NCBI GenBank assembly: GCA_037045455.1
Contig: JBAOIN010000012.1
Span: 496,001-560,000, forward strand
DNA length: 64,000 nt
Reading direction: 5' to 3'
Source: JADKAV01 sp037045455
GTDB taxonomy: Bacteria; Actinomycetota; Actinomycetes; S36-B12; UBA10799
Position 1 is the first letter of the stretch, and every line of letters begins with the position of its first letter. The position numbers and the translations under genes are program-made. Under the pieces are notes generated by a model. That model was not told where the DNA came from and did not search any database. It saw nothing but the letters and a program-made list of their open reading frames with translations. Of this stretch, positions 27,335 through 36,054 are shown one piece after another.

Positions 27335-28231
27335 GCCTTCCAGGACGTCCGCCAATTGGCTCATGAAGATCTCCGGCTCGTACTTGAGAACCCAGGTGAG
27401 CACCCGCAGAAAGATGCGATCACCCTGTCTGACGATGTCGTTCTGCCGCTCGTGGTCATCACGCATCGTCTCGATGTCCGCGTGGCCGGCACCGTCGATC
27501 TCCACGACGACGCGCTCGGCCTCCCAGTAGGCATCGATGTAGCGGGTGCCACTCGTGCTCGTCCGGCGCACCTGGCGGTCGGGTGGCCTTATGCCGTACT
27601 TGCGGCAGAGCCGGGAGAAATCCACCTCGCCGACGGACATTGCGCCACTCGAGAATTCGGAGGCAGATTCAAGCACCTGATCGCGACGCGGCAGGGTGGG
27701 CCGGTCCCGGATCGCGCGTTGGAGGCTGCGGGCCGTGACCAGCCGCTTGTTAAGGCAGGTGATGACGATGAACAGCGCCTCGCGATCGGTACGAGCCCAG
27801 GCGGCGGCGTCAAGGCAGGCGTCCGCGGGATGAGACCGCGGCATTCCGCCCTTGGGGGAGGTGAGCAGCCTGGAAGTGCGATGGGCGCGAATCCACTCGG
27901 GGCACACAGGGCTGGACTCCACCGGCACCAACACGTCGATGGGGCGCGCGACGTCATGCTTCCACCCAGAACCGTAAAGAGCCGCTTGGCCTGCGAGGAT
28001 CGAGTGAGGTCCTGCGTGCAGTGCGGCGGCCCAGAGGTTCTGTTCCTCGGTGGGTGCCGCCGGCCCCGCTGCGTAGACGTTCCTGGTGATCCGGCTGCCA
28101 CTGGCCCAGATCGTGAGCGCGTCGCGCCGCTCGCCGGCCGGACTCGCCCAGCTGCCACAGTGGCGATCACATTCGCCTGGGCTGTGAGCAGTTGGATGGA
28201 TTCGCGCTGTCGAGGTGAGGCACCCGACCAA
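27332..28231 (-). CDS. Cassette gene: AbiEi/DUF559-like predicted nuclease-fold protein
   Basis: About 300 residues with one frame change near 28135. The N-terminal part (GSRITRNVYAAGPAAPTEEQ, HSILAGQAALYGSGW, IDVLVPVESSP) matches proteins annotated as AbiEi-antitoxin-like winged-helix plus a DUF559 domain. The C-terminal part (RYIDAYWEAERVVVEIDGAG, RQNDIVRQGDRIFLRVLTW) has the D-(x)n-ExD-x-H layout of DUF559/Vsr-like PD-(D/E)XK nucleases. Function unknown; often a solitary accessory gene in actinobacteria. It is bounded by the 45-bp repeats, with its stop inside copy 1. The start is uncertain: the better frame reads RQRESIQLLTAQANVI with no clear start codon. Confidence 0.6.
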   Translation of the reverse strand: MVGCLTSTARIHPTAHSPGECDRHCGSWASPAGERRDALTIWASGSRITRNVYAAGPAAPTEEQNLWAAALHAGPHSILAGQAALYGSGWKHDVARPIDVLVPVESSPVCPEWIRAHRTSRLLTSPKGGMPRSHPADACLDAAAWARTDREALFIVITCLNKRLVTARSLQRAIRDRPTLPRRDQVLESASEFSSGAMSVGEVDFSRLCRKYGIRPPDRQVRRTSTSGTRYIDAYWEAERVVVEIDGAGHADIETMRDDHERQNDIVRQGDRIFLRVLTWVLKYEPEIFMSQLADVLEG

Positions 28232-28270
28232 TGGTCGACGTCATCAGAGCCGCTGGTGCAGGCTGCCTGT

Positions 28271-28315
28271 GGAAAGGCTGAACGATAAGGACAAGTCAGT
28301 CGTCGTTATCGTTCA
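28271..28315. repeat. 45-bp direct repeat with terminator hairpin, copy 2
   Basis: Second copy, 981 bp downstream of the first. Its right arm contains the stop (TAA, 28306-28308 on the minus strand) of the SulP transporter. Its left arm still encodes the relic tail GKAER-stop of the MeaB-like GTPase, though no such gene precedes it here. Confidence 0.9.
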
Positions 28316-29952
28316 CCCTCGTCAGCGGCGCGCGCGACCGGCGCGTGGGCGATCCGGTAGGGGGCGTGGACCCGGGCGTGATCGATCGCTGCGGGAGTGT
28401 GATCGAAGACGTGGCGTTCGTCGGCAAGTTCGGCGTACACCCCTAGCCGCTGTAGAACCTGCACGTGCTCGGGCCGCGCGCCCGACGGCCAGCGCCGTGA
28501 TCCGGCGTGCTTCCAGCCGGCGGATCGTGTCGGCGAGCACAGAAGCGCCCGTCGCGTCGAGGGCGCCCACCCGTGACATCCGCACGGATCACCCACACGG
28601 ACGTCCGAGAGCCTCCGACAACTCGAGCAGGAAGGCGTGCGCGGCACCGAAGAACAACGACCCTTCCAGCCGGGGCGCGACGATGTGCTCGGCGATGAGC
28701 GCGGCTTCCTCCATGTCGTGCTGGCCGCCCGAGGTAACGGGCACCTGGTCCAGACGCGCCGAGCGGGCGACCTGCTGAAGGGCGAAGAAACCGGCGAGAA
28801 CCAGGCCGAGCAGCACAGCGGTGACCAGATCGAACGCGACGGTGGCGGCGGCGGTGAGCACCCAGGACCACCGCGTCGCCGCGCGTGGCCCGCAGGATCG
28901 CGCCCAGACCGGTGACCTCGACCATGAGGAACGCCGTCGCCAGCAGTACGCCGGCAAGGGCCGCAGAGAGGGATTCCGGCGACGAGGAGTGCGAGCACCA
29001 GCATCACGCCGAGCAGGACGAGCGCATGCACGAGGGCGGCTAGCCGTGACCGCGCACCGGAGCGGACGTTCACCGCGGTACGCGCGATCGCGGCCGTAGC
29101 CGGGATGCCGCCGAAGAACGGCACGACGAGGTTGGCCAGGCCCTGACCGAAGAGCTCCTTGTCGGGATCGTGACGCTCGTCGACGGACATCCCATCGGCG
29201 ACGGTGGCCGACAGAAGACTCTCGAGGGCGGCCAGCGCGGCGACCGCCACGGCCGGTAGCACCAGACCGGTCAGTGACTCCCAGGGGATCGTGGGCACCG
29301 AGGGGGTCGGCAGGTCCCGGCCGGGATCGCACCGATCGTCGGGACGTCCAGGTGCAGCACGCGCACGGCCAGCGCGGCCACGACGACGGCGGGAAGTGAG
29401 ACGGGCCAGGACGGGCGCACGCGGACCGCCAGCAGCATGGTCGCGGCGACGAACGCGGCGAGGACGGGCTCGACCCACTGCGGATCGGCCAACCAGGCGC
29501 GGATCGACGTCGCTGCGACAGCCAGCACCTTCTCGCCATGGCCCGGCGTGCCCAGGGCCACCGGCACCTGCTGCAGGGCGATCACCAGCGCGATCCCGAC
29601 AGTGAACCCCTCGACGACCGGCAGCGGGATGTAGCGCATGCTGCGCCCGGCGCCCGTCCACGCCAGAACGAGCAACAGGGCGCCCGCCATGAGCCCCACG
29701 ACCAGAACCGCCGTCGGGCCGAACCGCGCCACGATCGGCACCAGGACGACCGTCATGGCGCCGGTGGGGCCGGAGAACCTGCAGGTTGCTGCCCCCGAAC
29801 ACGGCCGCGACCGCGCCGGCAGATCACCGCCGTCACCAGACCGGCTTCGGCCCCCAGCCCGCGGAGATGCCGAAGGCCCGAGCGGCGGACGGCAGTGCGA
29901 CGACGGCGACGGTCAGGCCGGCGATCAGGTCGCGCCGGGGATCCCGGGCCAT
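28306..29952 (-). CDS. SulP family inorganic anion transporter with STAS domain, frameshifted
   Basis: About 549 residues across many frame changes. Membrane part: RRDLIAGLTVAVVALPSA at the N-terminus, NLQVSGPTGAM-type family motif region near 29780, IPLPVVEGFTVGIALVIALQQ, and several more hydrophobic segments. The C-terminal STAS domain ends with DATGASVLADTIRRLEARRI. SulP proteins move sulfate, bicarbonate or other anions. ATG 29952 gives the family start MARDPRRDLIAG. It follows the ArsR gene by about 10 bp and converges on the cassette gene region, sharing repeat copy 2 as terminator. The anion is not deducible. Confidence 0.8.
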
Positions 29953-29962
29953 GCTGCGCCAT

Positions 29963-30340
29963 TCAGCACTTTCCCGGCAGGATGGCGCGGGCACGGTTGT
30001 ACGCCCTCACGCGCGGACCCGCAGGTCGTCTGCCGAGCGCTCCTTGCTCCTCGGCGACCCGACGCAGGATCGCGCGCCCGGCCAGCGGGCGGATTCGCTG
30101 ACCTCCGGAACCACGACCGAGTAGATAGACCTCGCCGGCCTCGCGTCGCGAGACGATCAGGCCGGCCCGCCGCAACACGGCCAGTTGCTGGGAGAGGCTG
30201 CTCGGTTCCACATCGAGCGCATCGAGCAGTTCGTGGACGGCCTGATCTCGCTCGGTCAGCAGTTCGAGCACCCGGATGCGTACCGGGTGGCCCAACGTCC
30301 GGAAGAACTCGGCCTTGGCCTGGTAGAGCGGTACCGGCAT
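29963..30340 (-). CDS. ArsR-type transcriptional regulator
   Basis: 125 residues. The winged helix-turn-helix is clear: AEFFRTLGHPVRIRVLELL, then DVEPSSLSQQLAVLRRAGLI and VSRREAGEVYLL. No CxC metal motif is visible, so this is probably not a classical arsenic or cadmium sensor. After residue 85 the sequence turns Arg/Gly-rich and basic, which suggests a frame change and a different true C-terminus. It directly precedes the SulP gene, a common actinobacterial pairing, and so likely controls anion transport. Confidence 0.75.
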   Translation of the reverse strand: MPVPLYQAKAEFFRTLGHPVRIRVLELLTERDQAVHELLDALDVEPSSLSQQLAVLRRAGLIVSRREAGEVYLLGRGSGGQRIRPLAGRAILRRVAEEQGALGRRPAGPRVRAYNRARAILPGKC

Positions 30341-30424
30341 GCGTCTGCTCCCTTCGCCTCACTACCCGCATAGTTTCGCACATGAAGAAATCATCAAGTA
30401 AGGCTGCCCGGCTTACCGATCCGG

Positions 30425-30470
30425 TTGACGGTGTCCTGCAACGGGACTAACGTGTCTAGATGTCTAGACA
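30425..30470 (+). promoter_or_regulatory. Promoter plus GntR-type operator of the BtpA/PfkB/ABC operon
   Basis: TTGACG (30425-30430), a 17-bp spacer and TAACGT (30448-30453) form a near-consensus promoter. Starting in the last base pair of the -10 box, TGTCTAGA-TG-TCTAGACA (30453-30470) is a perfect inverted repeat with a 2-nt centre. GTCTAGAC-type palindromes are known sites of HutC-subfamily GntR regulators such as DasR, and the next gene encodes one, so autorepression at the transcription start is likely. Confidence 0.75.
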
Positions 30471-30479
30471 AGTGAGTGG

Positions 30480-31220
30480 ATGGGGGTGGCGGTGCCGACC
30501 AGGATCAGAACCGACGACTTCACCCCGCTGTACATCCATATCAGCCGGTACCTGCGGGGGCTGATCCTCGACGGTGAATTGCAGACCGGTGAGGTGATCC
30601 CCTCCGAACTGGACCTGGTGAAGAAGTTCGGCACCACCCGGGGAACGGTGCGGGCCGCTGTCGACGTGCTCGTCAACGAGAAACTGGTCAAGCGGGTCCA
30701 CGGCAAAGGGACGTTCGTGCGTAGAGGCGGCCGGTCCGCCACGACATCTGGAAACTTCGGGGGCTTCGCCGCCGGCTTGGGGACCAAGCAGGGACTGGCC
30801 GTGGCGAAGGTGGTATCGGCGGACACCGTGGAGCGCGACGACCGCCGGTACTTCGAGCTGGTGCGCCTGCGCGGGATCGCCAGCAACGGCTCTACCGAGT
30901 ACTTCTCCCTGGACACTTCGCTGATCCCTCTGGACCTGTTCCCCGGTATCGGGGAGGTCAAACTTCGAGAACCGTTCCCTGTACAACGTGTTCCGGACGA
31001 CCTACGACCGTCACCCGCGCCGCACCACGATGACCCTGACCGCCGGCGTGGCCTCACGAGGAGCGCAAACTGTTGAGCGAGGCCTCCCAGGACGCGCTGC
31101 TCATGGCGCAGGGCAGCTGCTTCGACCAGAACGATACGGAGATCGAGCGGTTGCGGATCGTGCACTCGTCGAGCATCCAGTTCAACTTCACGACGGTCAT
31201 GACCGACCCCCGGAGGGTGA
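30480..31220 (+). CDS. GntR/HutC-family repressor with UTRA ligand domain
   Basis: About 246 residues, with frame changes near 30965, 31070 and 31210. The N-terminal winged helix reads PLYIHISRYLRGLILDGELQ, IPSELDLVKKFGTTRGTVRA and VHGKGTFVRR. The C-terminal UTRA domain (RRYFELVRLRGIASNGSTEY, YNVFRTTYDRHPRRT, LLMAQGSCFDQNDTEIE, IHSSSI-like SSSIQFNFTTV) would bind a small metabolite, probably a substrate or intermediate of the operon that follows. The start could also be a GTG at 30492; GGAGGG at its end serves as ribosome site for btpA. Confidence 0.8.
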
Positions 31221-31227
31221 TCTGGAC

Positions 31228-31966
31228 ATGGAGTTCACGAACCTGTTCCGGGCACCCAAGCCGATTCTCGCGATGCTCCACCTCAAGGGCGAGGGCAGTG
31301 CCGACGTGCTCACCCGCGCCATGCGGGAGACCGAGATCCTGGTCGCCGGTGGGGCTGACGGGCTGGTGGTGGAGGACTACTTCGGCACTGCAGACGACGT
31401 TGCGGCCGTCCTGGCGGGGCTCGCCGCCGACCCGCCCCCGATCCCGTACGGCGTGAACATCCTCGATGACGGCCCGGCCTCGTTCGAACTGGCCGACAAG
31501 TTCGGCGCCGGCTTCGTGCAGATGGACTCCGTGGCCGGTCATCTCCTGCCGGCCGACGATGCCGTCTTCGCGCGGGAAGTGGCCGCGATCCGTGCGGCCA
31601 GCGACGCGGTCCTGCTCGGCGGTGTGCGGTTCAAGTACCAGAAGGTGCTGTCGGGCAACTCGCTGCAGACCGACCTGCGCGCAGGGATGGACCGCTGCGA
31701 CGCGTTGGTGGTCACCGGTGACCGGACCGGTGAAGAGACCCCGACGGACAAGATCCTGGCGTTCCGGGAGGTGCTCGGTGCCCAGTTCCCCCTGGTGATC
31801 GGCGCGGGCGTCACCGTCGAGAACTGCGCGCAGCAGATGCCGCTCGGGGACGCGGTGATCGTCGGCAGCGCTCTGAAAGTTGGCGGGGTGGCCGAGGGAG
31901 AACTCGTCGCCTGCGGCCGTCACGGAATTCGTCAGTGCGATGCGGGAAGTCCGGGAGCGCTCATGA
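31228..31966 (+). CDS. BtpA/SgcQ family TIM-barrel protein
   Basis: About 245 residues, one frame change near 31915. BtpA family blocks: APKPILAMLHLKGEGSADV, GADGLVVEDYFGTADDV, PYGVNILDDGPASFELADK, FVQMDSVAGHLLP, VLLGGVRFKYQKVLSG, DALVVTGDRTGEETPTDKIL and DAVIVGSALKVGG near the phosphate-binding end. The founder BtpA was linked to photosystem I accumulation in cyanobacteria; in heterotrophs the family (E. coli SgcQ) sits in sugar operons and is probably a phosphosugar lyase, aldolase or isomerase. GGAGGG lies 8 bases before ATG 31228. Its stop overlaps the next ATG by 4 bp. Confidence 0.8.
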
Positions 31967-32448
31967 AGACCATCGATGCGGTGCCGGCCGCCACGGCCGA
32001 CCTCAGCGCGGTCGGAGTGCTCTACGACCTGCGGACGGACCGGCGCGTGGTCGCCACGACCGGGCCCGACTGGAGCGATCACTACACAGCCGACTCCGTC
32101 GTTGCGGGACCCACCCACGTGGGGCTGACCACCGGACCGGGTTCTGAAGCCCCGGTGACCGTCATGGAGCGCCACCTGTACACCCGGGAGGCGCTGCTCC
32201 CGCTGACCGAGCCGGTTGTGCTGCCGGTGTGTACGCAGCCGGTCCCCGCCGCCGCCGCCGTCCAGGCGCTGCTCGTGGAGCCCGGACAGGTGCTGATGCT
32301 CGAGGTCGGCGTCTGGCACGCCCCCGCCCTGGGCGTGGGTTCGCCGAGCCACTACCACTGGCTGGCGGGAGTCGACGAGTACGTCGAGTCCGAATGGGTG
32401 GACATCGCCGGTGGCCCGCTGGCCGTGCGGATGGAGGCCGGCCCATGA
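31963..32448 (+). CDS. Small cupin-like protein, possibly ureidoglycolate-lyase-like
   Basis: 161 residues, not recognised with confidence. After TDRRVVATTGPDWSDHYT the central block TVMERHLYTREALLPLTEPV, VLPVCTQPVP and the end LMLEVGVWHAPALG resemble the AllA/ureidoglycolate lyase cupin, where a conserved Glu/His/Lys set acts on glyoxylate-derived compounds; the match is short. It sits between btpA and the PfkB kinase with ATGA overlaps on both sides, so it belongs to the same pathway. Similar AllA-like proteins occur in acidic-sugar operons as isomerase or lyase candidates. Confidence 0.45.
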   Translation: MKTIDAVPAATADLSAVGVLYDLRTDRRVVATTGPDWSDHYTADSVVAGPTHVGLTTGPGSEAPVTVMERHLYTREALLPLTEPVVLPVCTQPVPAAAAVQALLVEPGQVLMLEVGVWHAPALGVGSPSHYHWLAGVDEYVESEWVDIAGGPLAVRMEAGP

Positions 32449-33384
32449 CCTACAGCGTGTTCATCGGCGACGTCTCCCTGGACGAGTTCTTCCGGGCCGA
32501 CGACTGGCCGGCCGCGACCGGGAGCAAGATCGACCTGTACCCGCTGGGTGCGCATACCGGCGGGATGATCGCCAATGCGGCGGTGGTGTTCGCAGCACTC
32601 GGCGGGACCGCGCGCTTCCTGTGGAGCATGAACGACAGCGCGCTCAGCCGCTCCTTGCTCGAGGATCTCGAGGCGCAGGGCGTCGACACGGCACTTGTCG
32701 CGACCGATCCGTCGCTGGCCGACTCTCGCAACATCATCGTGCTGGCCCACGGCGAGCACACCGTGATGACCCCGACGCTGGGACTGAACCGCATCGAGCT
32801 GGGCGACGCGGCGATGGAGGCGCTGTGCGGTGCACAGTACGTCTACACCGCGATCGGCGACCTGCGGTGCCTGCGGCACGGCGAGGCCAGGGCGGCCCAG
32901 GTGCTGGACCGGATCCGGGGGGCGGGGGCACTGGTCGTGCTGGACCTCGACGTGGCCAATGTGCGCGATGGCGACGACGAGCTCATAGCGCGAACGGACG
33001 TCCTGCTGTTCAACGGGGGAGCTGGTCACCGACGCGCTGATGGCCAACGGCACGCGCGCGGTGGTCGTCACGCTTGGCGTTGGCGGATGCCAGGTGGCCG
33101 ACGCGCAGCAGCGGTTCGCGGTCCCCGGGATCGCCACCGACGTGGTGGACGTGACCGGCGCCGGCGACACCTTCGGCGCTGCTTTGCTGTACGCGCTCAA
33201 CTGCACGGCTGACCTGCGGGCAGCCACTACCTTTGCCAATGCGGCTGCGGCCCGGGCGGTCACCTCCCTCGGCGCCCGGGCCGGAGCCGGGTCCCCTGCC
33301 GATGTCGTCGCCTTCGCCAGATCGCACGGCACCGGCCATCTGCTCGATCAGTTCGAACCCACCATTGAGAGGCAAGCACCATGA
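32445..33384 (+). CDS. PfkB-family carbohydrate/nucleoside kinase
   Basis: About 313 residues, one frame change near 33020. N-terminal SVFIGDVSLDEFFRADDWPA, the substrate-side GAHTGGMIANAAVVFAALGG, NRIELGDAAMEAL, and the C-terminal anion-hole/catalytic block DVVDVTGAGDTFGAALLYAL with the catalytic Asp. PfkB kinases phosphorylate sugars such as ribose, fructose or adenosine; here the substrate is presumably the compound imported by the ABC transporter in the same operon. The ATG overlaps the preceding stop (ATGA), and its own stop overlaps the binding-protein ATG. Confidence 0.85.
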
Positions 33385-34283
33385 CAATCACAAGGAAACG
33401 GGGATTTGGCAGGGTGGCGGCGCTTGCCGCTGTCGCGGGACTCGTGCTGACCGGCTGCGTCAACAACGAGTCGGACTCCACGCCGTCGGCGACGGCGACC
33501 GGTGCAGCGGTCGTCGACGAGGCCGCCCGGGCGCTGCTGCCGGCCGACGTGCGCGACTCGGGCACGCTGGTGATCGGCACGAACCTCACCTATGCACCGG
33601 ACGAGTTCAAGAACCCGGACGGCACGCCCACTGGCTGGGGAATCGACCTCGTAACAGCAATGTCGCAGCGGCTGGGCCTCAAGCCCGACCTGCGCGACTC
33701 GCAGTTCGACAACATCATCCCCGGCGTGAAGGGCGGCAAGTACGACGTCGGTTGGGCATCGTTCACCGACACCCTTGAGCGTCAAGCTTCTGTGGACTTC
33801 GTCGACTACTACAACGCCGGTATCCAGTGGGCTACCCGCGCGGGCGAGACGGTGGACCCCGACAACGCCTGCGGTCTGACGATCGCGGTCGGCACCGGGA
33901 CCTACCAGGAGACCGACGAACTGCCAGCCAAGAGCAAGGCGTGTGAAGAGGCAGGCAAGCCGCCGCTGAAGCTGCTCAAGCTCGACACTCAGGGCGACAT
34001 CACCAACGCTGTGGTGCTCGGCCGTGCGGACGCGATGTCCGCGGACTCGCCGGTGACGCAGTACGCGGTCTCGCAGACCGACGGCAAGCTCGTGCTGGCC
34101 GGTGACATCTTCGATGCCGCGCCCTTCGGCATGGCCACCGCCAAGGACGGCGAGATGACGAAGGCCCTGCAGGCCGCGATGCAATCCATGATGGACGACG
34201 GCACCTACGAGGCGATCCTGAAGCAGTGGGGCGTCGAGGCCGGAGCTGTCGACACGGCCACCATCAACGGCGGAACGAGCTGA
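33381..34283 (+). CDS. Lipoprotein solute-binding protein, family 3 (amino-acid type)
   Basis: 300 residues, intact. A lipobox LVLTGCVN (Cys about 24) anchors it outside the membrane. The family 3 fold is shown by SGTLVIGTNLTYAPDEFKN, GWGIDLVTAMSQRLGL, FDNIIPGVKGGKYDV and the hinge region KDGEMTKALQAAMQSMM. Family 3 proteins usually bind polar amino acids or opines, yet this one is encoded with a sugar-type kinase. An acidic or amino-group-bearing sugar derivative is therefore a reasonable ligand guess; this is inference. Confidence 0.85.
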   Translation: MTITRKRGFGRVAALAAVAGLVLTGCVNNESDSTPSATATGAAVVDEAARALLPADVRDSGTLVIGTNLTYAPDEFKNPDGTPTGWGIDLVTAMSQRLGLKPDLRDSQFDNIIPGVKGGKYDVGWASFTDTLERQASVDFVDYYNAGIQWATRAGETVDPDNACGLTIAVGTGTYQETDELPAKSKACEEAGKPPLKLLKLDTQGDITNAVVLGRADAMSADSPVTQYAVSQTDGKLVLAGDIFDAAPFGMATAKDGEMTKALQAAMQSMMDDGTYEAILKQWGVEAGAVDTATINGGTS

Positions 34284-34285
34284 CG

Positions 34286-35242
34286 ATGGCCACCGTCCAG
34301 AGCAAATCCGGAGCCGCTCCTGATAACGCCACTCCCTCGCCGGAGTGGATCCGGGCCAAACCGCTGCGTCATCCGGGACGCACGATCTGGGCGGTGGTCA
34401 TAGTCGTCGGGCTGTTCCTGTTCCTCTACGGAGCTGCGACCAACCCTGCATACGACTGGGACACCTACCTGAAGTACCTGTTCGATCAGCGGTTCTGGCA
34501 GGCGGCCGGCATCACGCTGCTGCTGACTGTGCTGGCGATGGCCCTCGGTGTCGCACTGGGCGTGGCCCTGGCCGTGATGCGGCTGACCCCCAACCGCATC
34601 ATGCAGTCGGTCAGCTGGGTCTACGTCTGGATCTTCCGCGGCACCCCTGTCTACGTGCAGTTGGTGTTCTGGGGTCTGTTCAGCACGATCTATCCGCATC
34701 TCAGCTTCGGGATCCCGTTCTTCCACAGCTTCTTCTCTGTCGAGACCGCCTCGTTCGCCGAGAACGTGTTCTGGCTCGCGGTGATCGGCTTGGCGCTCAA
34801 CGAGGCGGCGTACATGGCCGAGATCGTGCGCGGTGGGATCCAGAGCGTGGACGAGGGGCAGAGCGAAGCGGCCACCGCGCTGGGCATGTCCCGGGCTATG
34901 GCACTGCGGCTGGTGATCCTTCCGCAGGCCATGCGGTCGATCATCCCGCCGACCGGCAACGAGGTGATCTCGATGCTGAAGACCACCTCTCTGGTCACCG
35001 CCGTGCCGTACACGTACGACCTGTACGCCCGCGCCCGCGACCTGTCGGTAGAGACGTTCAACCCGGTGCCGATGTTGCTGATCGCCTCCACATGGTACCT
35101 GGCGTTCACGTCGGTGCTGATGATCGGTCAGCACTACCTCGAACGGCACTTCGCCAAGGGTGCCTCCAAGGTGATGTCGGACAGGCAGCTGCAGGCGCTG
35201 GCCGATGCCGAGCAAATTCACGCGAGTCAGGACAACCGATGA
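34286..35242 (+). CDS. Amino-acid-type ABC transporter permease
   Basis: 318 residues, intact, HisM/GlnP class. Membrane segments include AVVIVVGLFLFLYG (about 40-54), ITLLLTVLAMALGVALGVAL, WVYVWIFRGTPVYVQLVFW and FWLAVIGLALNEAAYMAEIV. The EAA loop reads VDEGQSEAATALGMSR followed by ILPQAMRSIIPPTGNEVIS, where the ATPase docks. A single permease gene implies a homodimer. ATG 34286 follows the binding-protein stop by 2 bp. Confidence 0.9.
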   Translation: MATVQSKSGAAPDNATPSPEWIRAKPLRHPGRTIWAVVIVVGLFLFLYGAATNPAYDWDTYLKYLFDQRFWQAAGITLLLTVLAMALGVALGVALAVMRLTPNRIMQSVSWVYVWIFRGTPVYVQLVFWGLFSTIYPHLSFGIPFFHSFFSVETASFAENVFWLAVIGLALNEAAYMAEIVRGGIQSVDEGQSEAATALGMSRAMALRLVILPQAMRSIIPPTGNEVISMLKTTSLVTAVPYTYDLYARARDLSVETFNPVPMLLIASTWYLAFTSVLMIGQHYLERHFAKGASKVMSDRQLQALADAEQIHASQDNR

Positions 35243-36000
35243 ACGCCATGGTCGACGCCCGCAACGTCTACAAGAAGTTCGGTGCCCTGGAGGTTCTGCG
35301 CGGGATCACGCTGAACGTCCAGCCCGGCGAAGTCACGTGCATCATCGGCCCGTCAGGCTCGGGCAAGTCGACGTTCCTGCGATGCATCAATCACCTCGAG
35401 CAGATCGATGCCGGCCGGCTGTATGTCGACGGCGAGTTGGTCGGATACGTCGAGCGCGACAACGTCCTGCACGAGATGCCGCTGCGCAAGGCTGCCCGGC
35501 AGCGACGCGACATCGGCATGGTGTTCCAGCGCTTCAACCTGTTCCCGCACGTCACGGCGCTGGACAACATCACGATGTCGATGGTGCACGTCAAGAAGGC
35601 GCCCAAGGAGCAGGCCCGCACGCGCGGCCTGGAACTTCTGGAGATGGTCGGCTTGTCCTCCAAGGCCCACGCCTACCCCGCCCAGATGTCCGGCGGGCAG
35701 TTGCAGCGAGTGGCGATCGCCCGCGCCTTGGCAATGGATCCTAAGTTGATGCTGTTCGACGAGCCCACCTCAGCGCTGGATCCGGAGTTGGTGGGCGAGG
35801 TGCTCGAGGTCATGAAGGACCTGGCCGAGCGCGGCATGACGATGGTGGTCGTGACCCACGAGATGGGGTTCGCCCGCGAGGTCGCCGACTCGTTGGTCTT
35901 CGTGGATCGAGGAGTGGCTGTCGAGGCGGGTGTCCCGGCGCAGGTTCTGGACTCTCCCGCACACGAACGGACGAAGACGTTCCTGTCCAAGGTCGTCTGA
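35239..36000 (+). CDS. Amino-acid-type ABC transporter ATP-binding protein
   Basis: 253 residues, intact, GlnQ/HisP class. Walker A IIGPSGSGKSTFLRCINHLE, Q-loop GMVFQRFNLFPHVTALDN, signature MSGGQLQRVAIARALAMDP, Walker B LMLFDEPTSALDPELVGEVL and H-loop VVVTHEMGFAREVA are all complete. The Q-loop has R where most relatives have Q-x-F-x-L-F variants. An insert of about 14 residues (ELVGYVERDNVLHEM) follows the Walker A helix. It ends the operon; its ATG overlaps the permease stop (ATGA). Confidence 0.92.
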   Translation: MNAMVDARNVYKKFGALEVLRGITLNVQPGEVTCIIGPSGSGKSTFLRCINHLEQIDAGRLYVDGELVGYVERDNVLHEMPLRKAARQRRDIGMVFQRFNLFPHVTALDNITMSMVHVKKAPKEQARTRGLELLEMVGLSSKAHAYPAQMSGGQLQRVAIARALAMDPKLMLFDEPTSALDPELVGEVLEVMKDLAERGMTMVVVTHEMGFAREVADSLVFVDRGVAVEAGVPAQVLDSPAHERTKTFLSKVV

Positions 36001-36054
36001 CTCGGGCTGTGAGCGAATCCGGTCACTAGGTGGCAGGTTGGACTCCCCAGCGGC

